From the NCBI GenBank assembly GCA_946482595.1, contig CAMLSD010000081.1, positions 1-23,401 on the forward strand: a stretch of DNA of 23,401 nucleotides, in the 5' to 3' direction. Both the position numbers and the translations under genes were made by a program. Every line of letters begins with the position of its first letter. Positions within the stretch are counted from its first letter, which is position 1. The notes beneath the pieces were generated by a model, which saw only the letters and a list, made by a program, of their open reading frames with translations, was not told the DNA's origin and did not search any database. The stretch comes from an uncultured Comamonadaceae bacterium. Lineage in GTDB: Bacteria > Pseudomonadota > Gammaproteobacteria > Burkholderiales > Burkholderiaceae. This document shows, piece by piece, positions 14,514 through 20,150 of this stretch.

Positions 14514-14873
14514 ATGACGCCCCGGCAACTCGTTGAACACTGGGTGCAAGCCTTCAACCGCGCCGACGCGGACGCCCTGGCGGCGTTTTATGCCGACGAT
14601 GCCGTCAACCACCAGGTGGCGGAGTCGCCGGTGCAGGGCAGGGCGGCCATCCGTCACATGTTTGCCGAGGGGTTTGCCGCGGCCACCATGGTGTGCATCG
14701 TCGAGCAGATCCTCGAGGACGGCGAGTGGGCCATCCTGGAATGGCGCGACCCGCTGGGCTTGCGGGGCTGCGGCTTCTTTCGCGTGGTGGGCGGGCGCAT
14801 CGTGTTTCAGCGTGGCTACTGGGACAAGCTGAGCTTCCTGCGCCAGCATGGGCTGCCGTTGCCTCGTGAGTAA
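14514..14873 (+). CDS. SnoaL / NTF2-like small protein
   Basis: A 119-residue protein with the cone-like SnoaL/NTF2 fold pattern: LVEHWVQAFNRADADALAAF with YADDAVNHQV (first helices and strand), QGRAAIRHMFAEGF, and a closing strand region EWAILEWRDPLGLRGCGFF then GGRIVFQRGYWDKLSFL. This is the polyketide-cyclase-like or limonene-epoxide-hydrolase-like superfamily, where members may be enzymes or simple binding proteins; no catalytic residues can be assigned with certainty. The ATG at 14514 gives the normal family start; the frame is open further upstream but that part is basic and low-complexity. No Shine-Dalgarno is seen. It sits between debris and a broken sigma-factor gene, suggesting a rearranged region. 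Confidence 0.75.
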   Translation: MTPRQLVEHWVQAFNRADADALAAFYADDAVNHQVAESPVQGRAAIRHMFAEGFAAATMVCIVEQILEDGEWAILEWRDPLGLRGCGFFRVVGGRIVFQRGYWDKLSFLRQHGLPLPRE

Positions 14874-15016
14874 AAAACGTCGTGCACTGCGGCGACTTCG
14901 AGGAGCTCACCATTGCCGAGATGGCGCAACGGCTGGGCGAGCCGGCGGGGGCGGTCAAGAGCCGCCTGCACCGCGCTCGCGCCCTGGTGCGCGAGTGCCT
15001 GGTGAAGGGGCAGTGA
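14870..15016 (+). pseudogene. Remnant of an ECF sigma factor (region 4 only)
   Basis: From a GTG at 14882 to TGA at 15014-15016 this frame encodes 44 residues that match the C-terminal DNA-binding region 4 of ECF sigma factors: DFEELTIAEMAQRLGEP, then AGAVKSRLHRARALVRECL. The core promoter-binding region 2 and the linker are missing; the frame is closed by a stop at 14867-14869 inside the end of the SnoaL-like gene. It therefore looks like the 3' end of a sigma-factor gene cut off by deletion or insertion. A free region-4 peptide is possible but unlikely, since the GTG has no ribosome site. Confidence 0.7.
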
Positions 15017-15180
15017 CCAGGGTCTGTTCGGCGCGTCCCTGCAATCTGCTGCGGCTGTTTTTCGTCTGGATTCAGCAACGAACTCCCACTCACGTCACCA
15101 GGGCACCGGCCTTACCATGCCGGCAAGGTGGCCGCTTGCGCGCGGCCGCACCCCTGTCCTGGACCCGATCCGTTGCCGAC

Positions 15181-15663
15181 ATGAACATCCGCCCCGCCAC
15201 CCCCGCCGACGCCGCTGCGATCTGGGCCATCCTTGCGCCCACCATCCGCGCAGGCGAAACCTACACGCTGGAGCGTGACATGAGCGAGGCGCAGGCCCTG
15301 GCCTACTGGCTGGGGCCGGACAAGGAAACCTTCGTCGCCGAGGAGGAGGGTGCCATCGTGGGCACCTACTACCAGCGGCCCAATCAGGCGGGCGGTGGCC
15401 GCCACGTCTGCAACTGCGGCTACATGACGGCCATCGGCGCGACCGGGCGCGGGGTGGCGCGGCGCATGTGCGAGCACTCGTTGGGTAGGGCACGCGCCCG
15501 CGGTTACCGGGCCATGCAATTCAACTTTGTGGTCAGCACCAACGAGCGGGCCGTGCGGCTGTGGCAATCCCTGGGGTTCGAGGTGGTGGGACGGTTGCCG
15601 CGGGCTTTCCAGCACCCGGTGCATGGCGAGGTGGATGCGCTGGTGATGTTCCAGGCGCTGTGA
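15181..15663 (+). CDS. GNAT family N-acetyltransferase
   Basis: A 160-residue acetyltransferase. The N-terminus MNIRPATPADAAAIWAIL is typical of GNAT. Acetyl-CoA pyrophosphate-binding motif A is visible as GATGRGVARRMCEHSL, with strand FVAEEEGAIVGTYY before it and the C-terminal NERAVRLWQSLGFEVVGRLP block. Substrate unknown; close relatives are often annotated as L-amino acid or toxin N-acetyltransferases. The frame is open far upstream, but ATG at 15181 gives the standard start. A TTACCAT element about 60 nt upstream could be a -10. No ribosome site is seen. Confidence 0.88.
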   Translation: MNIRPATPADAAAIWAILAPTIRAGETYTLERDMSEAQALAYWLGPDKETFVAEEEGAIVGTYYQRPNQAGGGRHVCNCGYMTAIGATGRGVARRMCEHSLGRARARGYRAMQFNFVVSTNERAVRLWQSLGFEVVGRLPRAFQHPVHGEVDALVMFQAL

Positions 15664-15710
15664 GCAGGGCGGGGCGCCCGTGGTCTCCGTGCCGAGGGCG
15701 CTGGTAAAAC

Positions 15711-15716
15711 TATAAT
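15711..15716 (+). promoter_or_regulatory. Consensus -10 hexamer overlapping an operator
   Basis: TATAAT matches the sigma70 -10 consensus exactly and runs into the 24-bp palindrome that starts at 15713. The -35 position (about 15688-15693) is poor. A second possible promoter has TTGACA at 15724-15729 inside the palindrome with CAAACT 17 nt later. Either start would be covered by a protein bound to the palindrome. Confidence 0.5.
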
Positions 15717-15736
15717 TTCTGTATTGACAGAAATTA
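15713..15736. promoter_or_regulatory. 24-bp perfect palindrome, probable operator site 1
   Basis: Half-sites TAATTTCTGT and ACAGAAATTA are perfect inverted repeats separated by ATTG. No U-run follows, so it is not a terminator. Its core (15716-15734) matches the second palindrome at 15848-15866 in 15 of 19 positions. Overlap with a consensus -10 suggests repression by a dimeric regulator; the binding protein is unknown. Confidence 0.65.
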
Positions 15737-15848
15737 CTGCCGGCAACAAACTTGCGCCGTGAGCAACGTCCACTGCAGTACTACCCAGGGAAGCCCTCTC
15801 GTCGTGCGGGTCGGACGCTGTTGGGAAGCCTTCGTTTTGCGCGGTGAA

Positions 15849-15864
15849 TTCAGTAATGACTGAA
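15849..15864. promoter_or_regulatory. Second related palindrome, probable operator site 2
   Basis: TTCAGT and ACTGAA are perfect 6-bp inverted repeats separated by AATG, the same 4-nt spacing as site 1. Centre-to-centre distance to site 1 is 132 bp, so looping or independent binding are both possible. It lies just before a ribosome-site-like AAAGGA (15871-15876). Confidence 0.55.
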
Positions 15865-16008
15865 ATGTCGAAAGGAATCTGCATGCGTTCCGATCTGCTG
15901 AATCTGCCCCGTGAGGGTCGGCTTGCTCACTCGGGTGCGCAAATCGACCGGTCCACCCATCGCGCCTCGGTGCGAGCACGGCACGTAGCGTACCCACCTC
16001 ATTCTTGA
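15856..16008 (+). CDS. Possible small ORF (50 codons) in the control region
   Basis: From ATG at 15856 (or 15865, or 15883, the last with AAAGGA 6 nt upstream) to TGA at 16006-16008. The 41-50 residue product starts MTEMSKGICMRSDLLNLPRE and is basic, with no motif I recognise. It ends 21 bp before the first membrane-protein gene. The ribosome site speaks for translation, possibly as a leader peptide; the lack of any recognisable family and ordinary composition speak against it. Confidence 0.3.
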   Translation: MTEMSKGICMRSDLLNLPREGRLAHSGAQIDRSTHRASVRARHVAYPPHS

Positions 16009-16029
16009 AACCCAACCCAGGAGCCTGTC

Positions 16030-16380
16030 ATGACGCTCGAACTCTTTTTCATGTCCCTGGCGCTGACGCTGGCGGTTGTCGGCGCGGCATTGCTGTATCT
16101 GCGCGGCATCACCCGGCGCGTGCTGCGCGAACTGTGCCAGACCGATGCTGGCGCGGAGTTCTGGTTGCGCACGGCCGACGTACTGGCCCTGGCGGGGTCG
16201 CTGATCCTGGTGCTCGTGTTCGGTGGTGCGGCCGGCAGCACGGCCGATGCGGTGGTGCAGTTGCGGCTGACGCTCGGCCTGGCGCTGGGGGGCGTATTCA
16301 TTGCCGTGGTGCTCGTGTCGAGCAACGTCTGGCGCAACACCGGCTCGGGCCAGGCGAGCGCCACCGAGGAGGTCATGTGA
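16030..16380 (+). CDS. Small membrane protein, unknown function (first of a three-gene set)
   Basis: A 116-residue protein with three likely membrane helices: about 5-25 (FFMSLALTLAVVGAALLYL), about 55-75 (DVLALAGSLILVLVFGGAAG) and about 83-104 (RLTLGLALGGVFIAVVLVSS). Charged residues (RGITRRVLRELCQTD) lie between the first two. I do not recognise the family. A good Shine-Dalgarno AGGAG (16019-16023) is 6 nt before the ATG. Its TGA overlaps the GTG start of the next gene as GTGA, so the two are almost certainly translated together and may form one complex. Confidence 0.75.
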   Translation: MTLELFFMSLALTLAVVGAALLYLRGITRRVLRELCQTDAGAEFWLRTADVLALAGSLILVLVFGGAAGSTADAVVQLRLTLGLALGGVFIAVVLVSSNVWRNTGSGQASATEEVM

Positions 16381-16883
16381 ACTCGGCCCTCGCACCGTGG
16401 CGGGCATGGCGGCTCAAGGGTCCGAACCTGGGCTGGTTGCCCAAGGCGCTGCGGACACGGTCCTACTGGGCCCTGGTGGCACGCTTTGCCCTGTACGGGC
16501 CGTTCATCGGGGGGCTGCCCTATGTCTGGATGGTCATCTCGCTGCCGTTCATGTTCGCGATCGGTGTGGTGCCGGCCCTCGTGACGGGCATGTTGTACGC
16601 GGCGTGGTGGGTGACGCCTGGGGCCAGGCGCCCGACGCCCGTGTGGCGCGCAGCCGTGGGGGCGATCTGTGGCGTCCTGGCCTGCGCGGCGGTGGCCGCT
16701 GTCTTCTCGCCTGCCAGCCCCGGCATGCCCTTTCTGGTGCTGGCAACGCACGGGGTGCCAGCGGCTGTGATTCTTGCGCTTGTGACGGGGTCCGGCAGGC
16801 GCCAACGCACGCTCGGCGCCACATCGGCGACCACACCCGTTCCCGCTGCGGCGCAGGCGGCATCAACCGCACGAAGGACCTGA
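16377..16883 (+). CDS. Membrane protein, unknown function (second of the set)
   Basis: A 168-residue protein starting at GTG 16377 (VNSALAPWRAWRL), with GAGGAGG at 16366-16372 just upstream. A cytoplasmic basic segment is followed by about four membrane helices: near 33-53 (LVARFALYGPFIGGLPYVWM), 56-78 (LPFMFAIGVVPALVTGMLYA), 92-110 (AAVGAICGVLACAAVAAVF) and 118-136 (FLVLATHGVPAAVILALV). The tail is basic and Thr/Ala-rich. I do not recognise the family. It overlaps the preceding gene by 4 nt, and the methyltransferase ATG follows its stop after 2 nt. Confidence 0.75.
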   Translation: MNSALAPWRAWRLKGPNLGWLPKALRTRSYWALVARFALYGPFIGGLPYVWMVISLPFMFAIGVVPALVTGMLYAAWWVTPGARRPTPVWRAAVGAICGVLACAAVAAVFSPASPGMPFLVLATHGVPAAVILALVTGSGRRQRTLGATSATTPVPAAAQAASTARRT

Positions 16884-16885
16884 TC

Positions 16886-17953
16886 ATGTTCGGCGACTCC
16901 GTCTTCGAGGATGTCCATGACCGCCACACCCGCCGGGGCGAGAGCCCGCCTGCCGTCCTCACTTCCTGCGAGCAACTGCTGGCCTACTACACCGAGGCCG
17001 CCCTCGACTACGGCGCCTGGAGCCGGGGCTTCAACATGCACTTCGGCTTCTGGCGTCCCGGCCTGAACCCTTTGCGTCGGGAGTCCATGCTCGAGGAGCT
17101 GAATGCCCAGGTGCTCTCGCGTCTGCAGCTTCCGCCCACGGGCCCGGCGCGCCTGGCGGATCTGGGCGGCGGCACCGGTGCCACGGCTCGCGCGGCGGTG
17201 GCCCGGTGTGCGCAGCTCACCGTGGATGTGGTCACCATCGTTCCGCGCCAGGTGGAGATCGGCGCCAGGTTGAACATCGAGGCACCCCGCGGCGATGCCG
17301 TCACGATGCACTGTGCCGACTACACCGCCACCGGGCTGCAGACGGGGGTCTACGATGCCGTGTGCCTGGTCGAAAGCGCGTGTCACGCGCAGGGGCCGAC
17401 CAAGTCCGGCGTCGTGGCCGAGGCGTATCGCCTGCTGAAGCCGGGCGGTCGCCTGGTGATGATCGATGCCATGCTGCTGCGGCCGCTGCCGACCGATGGA
17501 CTTCTGTCCAGCGTCATGAACCGCGTCTACCGCCGCTGGTGCATGTCGTGGTCGGTCCCGGAGCTGTGCCGGCTCGACCTGCTGCCGCACGCCATGCGCC
17601 AGATCGGGTTCGAGGGCACGCGCTTCGAAAACTGGTCATGGAACGTTGCGCCGTCCGTGGCGCATGTCCCGCTGTTCGCATCGGCTTTCGCGATCGGCGA
17701 GATCCTCAAGGCCGGAGGAAAGCTGCCGCTGTGGAGATGGCGCCACATCGTGGCCTCACTCCTCACGCCGCTGCTGGGCCTGCGGCTGGGCACCTTCGTC
17801 TACGGGGCGGTCACGGCGACCAAGCCGGTGGTGCCCTGCGCCAGCCCCCCGACCGACGCCCCGGGTGCTGACGCGTTGAAGGCGGCCGCCCGCACCACGA
17901 CCCGCTCGCCCGGATCCGTTCACGCAAACGGCGCGCCCGAATCCGGCAGGTAG
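16886..17953 (+). CDS. SAM-dependent methyltransferase (sterol/tocopherol/cyclopropane-like group)
   Basis: A 355-residue protein. The SAM motif I is LADLGGGTGATA with Asp92. Before it lies NMHFGFW (50-56), like the H-x-G-[YF]-W element of cyclopropane-fatty-acid and gamma-tocopherol/sterol methyltransferases, which act on lipids or quinone-like rings. Motif regions YDAVCLVESACHAQGPTK and LKPGGRLVMIDAML follow. The C-terminal third is hydrophobic in parts (VAHVPLFASAFAIGEIL), consistent with membrane contact. GAAGGA about 8 nt upstream is a good ribosome site, and the gene begins 2 nt after the second membrane protein. A lipid or isoprenoid substrate is inferred, not shown. Its 3' end overlaps the convergent DJ-1/PfpI gene by 34 bp. 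Confidence 0.85.
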   Translation: MFGDSVFEDVHDRHTRRGESPPAVLTSCEQLLAYYTEAALDYGAWSRGFNMHFGFWRPGLNPLRRESMLEELNAQVLSRLQLPPTGPARLADLGGGTGATARAAVARCAQLTVDVVTIVPRQVEIGARLNIEAPRGDAVTMHCADYTATGLQTGVYDAVCLVESACHAQGPTKSGVVAEAYRLLKPGGRLVMIDAMLLRPLPTDGLLSSVMNRVYRRWCMSWSVPELCRLDLLPHAMRQIGFEGTRFENWSWNVAPSVAHVPLFASAFAIGEILKAGGKLPLWRWRHIVASLLTPLLGLRLGTFVYGAVTATKPVVPCASPPTDAPGADALKAAARTTTRSPGSVHANGAPESGR

Positions 17954-18540
17954 GCCGCCACGTTCCCGATTGCACGTGCAACGTGATCGTCCTTTTCGCC
18001 CACCGGGGCCACGTAGTGGATGGCACTGCGGGCTGCCTCGATGCCTTCAGTGCGGGCGATGATCCAGGCGGCCAGGTACTGCGAGGCGAGGCAGCCGCCG
18101 GCGGTGGCGACGTTGCCGCGCGCGAAGAACGGTTGATCCAGCACGCCCACGCCTGCGGCCTGCACCCAGGGTCGGGTGGTGAGGTCGGTGCAGGCCGGCA
18201 CGCCTTCGAGCAACCCCAGCCGGGCCAGCACCAGGGTGCCGGAGCACTGCGCACCGATCAGCTGGCGTGCGGGATCGAGCCGCAATTGAGCCATGAGCCG
18301 GGCGTCGGCCACGACCTCGCGCGTGAGCATGCCGCTGCCCACGATCACGGCGTCGGCCGCGCTGGCATCGTCAAGCGTGCATTGCCGCTCGATCACGACG
18401 CCGTTCATCGACCGCACACGGGGTGCGGGGCTTGCGATCGACACCCGCCAGTCCGACCGCCGGATACGGTTCAGGATGCCCAGTGCAATCAGGGAGTCGA
18501 GTTCGTTGAAGCCTTCGAAGGTGAGGATGGCGATGTGCAT
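17920..18540 (-). CDS. DJ-1/PfpI family protein (GlxA-like glutamine-amidotransferase fold)
   Basis: A 206-residue protein with the DJ-1/PfpI fold: MHIAILTFEGFNELDSLIAL at the N-terminus, the Glu18-area acid of that motif, and nucleophile Cys99 in IGAQCSGTLVLARLGLLEG (the strand-Cys-helix elbow). There is no fused AraC DNA-binding domain, so this is the stand-alone type; members include isonitrile hydratases and stress proteins. ATG at 18540 is the family start. A well-formed promoter lies upstream, and the MocR regulator gene is divergent at 89 bp. The 3' end overlaps the methyltransferase gene on the other strand by 34 bp. Reaction not predictable. Confidence 0.9.
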   Translation of the reverse strand: MHIAILTFEGFNELDSLIALGILNRIRRSDWRVSIASPAPRVRSMNGVVIERQCTLDDASAADAVIVGSGMLTREVVADARLMAQLRLDPARQLIGAQCSGTLVLARLGLLEGVPACTDLTTRPWVQAAGVGVLDQPFFARGNVATAGGCLASQYLAAWIIARTEGIEAARSAIHYVAPVGEKDDHVARAIGNVAAYLPDSGAPFA

Positions 18541-18574
18541 GGGGCTGGGTGAGGGTGGGCCTGAGGGTGCACCG

Positions 18575-18603
18575 ATGCTATGGCGGACATGCAATACATT
18601 CAA
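18575..18603 (-). promoter_or_regulatory. Sigma70 promoter of the DJ-1/PfpI gene
   Basis: Read on the minus strand: -35 TTGAAT (18603-18598), 17 nt, -10 TAGCAT (18580-18575). Expected start about 18568, leader about 28 nt. The -35 overlaps the first ATACATT repeat of the presumed MocR operator. Confidence 0.6.
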
Positions 18604-18623
18604 ATGATCGTCATGGATACATT
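18594..18623 (+). promoter_or_regulatory. Direct repeat ATACATT x2, probable MocR-type operator; second copy contains the regulator's -10
   Basis: ATACATT occurs at 18594-18600 and 18617-18623, 23 bp apart (about two helical turns), in the 88 bp between the divergent genes. MocR/GabR/PdxR regulators bind direct repeats of this kind. The second copy includes TACATT (18618-18623), 5 nt before the regulator ATG, which would act as a -10 for a leaderless mRNA and allow autorepression. A small palindrome ATGA-TCG-TCAT lies between the copies. Confidence 0.5.
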
Positions 18624-18628
18624 GCCGC

Positions 18629-20005
18629 ATGCCGACTGCCCGATACAAGCCACTGGTCGACCGTTACGCGCAGGAGATCCGCTCAGGCCGCCTCGCCCCG
18701 GGAACGCGCCTGCCGACGCACCGTCAACTCGCGGCCCGCGAGGGCCTGGCGCTGGTGACGGCCACGCGTGTCTATGCGGAGCTGGAAGCCATGGGGCTGG
18801 TCAGCGGCGAGCCCGGTCGCGGCACCTTCGTGCGCGAGGTGGCGCTGGCCCGCACCCTGGGCATCGACCAGCAGGCCGCCGCGGCGGGGGTGGTCGACCT
18901 GAACTTCAACTATCCCGCGCTTGAAGGGCAGGCCGATCTGCTTCGCACCGCGCTGCGCCAGCTCGCAGCCTCGGGGGATCTGGACTCGCTGCTGCGTTAT
19001 CAGCCCCATGGCGGGCGCCCTCACGAGCGCGCCGCCGTGGCAGCGCACCTTGCTGCACGCGGGCTGAGCGTTTCAGGCGAGCAGGTGCTCATCGTCGACG
19101 GGGCGCAGCACGGTCTGGCGACAACGGTCATGGCGCTGCTGAAACCCGGGGATGTGGTGGCCGTCGATGCCTTGACCTACCCCGGCTTCAAGGTGCTGGC
19201 CGAGCAGCATCGCCTGGAACTGCTGCCGGTGCCCGCCACCGGCCACGGGCCAGACCTGGACGCGCTGGCCGATGCCTGCCGCCGCCGCCGGGTGCGTGCC
19301 GTGTATGCCATGCCGACGCTGCACAACCCGCTGGGCTGGGTGATGAGCGCCTCGCGCCGCCGCCAGCTGGTCGCACTGGTGCGCCGCCATGGTCTGCTGT
19401 TGATCGAGGACGCGGCCTACGCCTTTCTTGCCACCGATCCGCCCGAGCCGCTGGCAGCACTGGCGCCGGAATCGACGGTGTACGTGTCGGGTTTTTCCAA
19501 GAGTGTGGCCACCGGGTTGCGGGTCGGTTTCGTGGCCGCGCCCCTGGCCTGGGTTGCGCGCATCGAAAGGGCGATCCGCGCAACCACCTGGAACACGCCG
19601 GGCGTGATGACCGCGCTGGTGCTGGGCTGGCTGGCCGACGGCACGGTGGCGCGGCTCGAAGCGCACAAGCGCACCGATGCCGAGATGCGCCAGGCGATCG
19701 CAGCCGAGGTGTTGCACGGCCTTCGCATGCTGCGCCACCCGTCGTCGTATTTCGTCTGGCTGCCGCTGCCCCCGGACGCGCGCGCGGACCGCGTTGCGAT
19801 GGCGCTGATGCAGGCAGGCATTTCGGTATCGACAGCCGAGCCGTTTGCCACGAACGATCATGCCCCGCATGCCTTGCGGCTGGCGCTGGGTTCGGTGTCG
19901 CCGGCGTCGCTCGTGACGGCGCTCCAGCGGGTCCGCACGGAGGTCGAGGTGGCGGCGCTGTGGCCGGCCGCGGCGGCCCGCCGCGTCGGGGCCGCACGGT
20001 CGTGA
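18629..20005 (+). CDS. MocR/PdxR-type regulator: GntR winged helix + PLP aminotransferase domain
   Basis: A 458-residue fusion. Residues about 8-75 form a GntR winged helix (YAQEIRSGRLAPGTRLPTHR, then LAAREGLALVTATRVYAELE and GRGTFVRE). Residues about 90-450 form a fold-type I aminotransferase domain with LHNPLGWVMS, IEDAAYAFLA and the PLP-binding Lys291 in VSGFSKSVATGLRVGF. Such proteins usually do not act as enzymes: they sense PLP or an amino compound and activate a neighbouring gene while repressing themselves. The divergent DJ-1/PfpI gene is the natural target. The ATG at 18629 has no Shine-Dalgarno but has TACATT 5 nt upstream. Confidence 0.92.
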   Translation: MPTARYKPLVDRYAQEIRSGRLAPGTRLPTHRQLAAREGLALVTATRVYAELEAMGLVSGEPGRGTFVREVALARTLGIDQQAAAAGVVDLNFNYPALEGQADLLRTALRQLAASGDLDSLLRYQPHGGRPHERAAVAAHLAARGLSVSGEQVLIVDGAQHGLATTVMALLKPGDVVAVDALTYPGFKVLAEQHRLELLPVPATGHGPDLDALADACRRRRVRAVYAMPTLHNPLGWVMSASRRRQLVALVRRHGLLLIEDAAYAFLATDPPEPLAALAPESTVYVSGFSKSVATGLRVGFVAAPLAWVARIERAIRATTWNTPGVMTALVLGWLADGTVARLEAHKRTDAEMRQAIAAEVLHGLRMLRHPSSYFVWLPLPPDARADRVAMALMQAGISVSTAEPFATNDHAPHALRLALGSVSPASLVTALQRVRTEVEVAALWPAAAARRVGAARS

Positions 20006-20124
20006 AATCCGAGCTTGTCGGGGCGAGCACCCGCTCCCCCGGGTCCGGGCGACTGGGAACATGCCGCCGCGGCCGCCCCGCCTGAATCCGAGTAGCCAAC
20101 CTCACCCCCGCGCCCGACACTCCT

Positions 20125-20134
20125 TGTGATCACA
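20125..20134. promoter_or_regulatory. Palindrome TGTGATCACA before the serine hydrolase gene
   Basis: A perfect 10-bp palindrome 16 nt before the TTG start, flanked by CCTTG (20122-20126) and CAAGG (20136-20140), which are inverted copies of each other. It may bind a regulator or fold in the mRNA next to the ribosome site; function unproven. Confidence 0.3.
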
Positions 20135-20150
20135 GCAAGGGAGATCGACG

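Larger units (their letters stand above)
15664..16029. other. AT-richer control region before the membrane/methyltransferase genes
   Basis: This 366 bp gap has no firm gene. It is richer in A/T than its surroundings around 15705-15740 and 15845-15880 and holds a perfect TATAAT, two related palindromes and a possible small ORF, each listed separately. It reads as the upstream control region of the three genes that follow. Confidence 0.6.

Noticed and set aside
14870..15016. SnoaL gene plus sigma region 4 as an ECF41-type sigma factor
   Set aside because: In ECF41 the SnoaL domain follows region 4 in one protein; here the order is reversed, the frames differ and region 2 is absent.
15716..15733. 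TTTCTGT / ACAGAAA palindrome as a LexA box
   Set aside because: Beta/gammaproteobacterial LexA boxes have CTGT and ACAG separated by 8 nt; here the gap is 4 nt, and no SOS genes follow.
20125..20134. TGTGATCACA as a CRP site
   Set aside because: CRP sites need TGTGA and TCACA separated by 6 nt; here the halves are fused into 10 bp.
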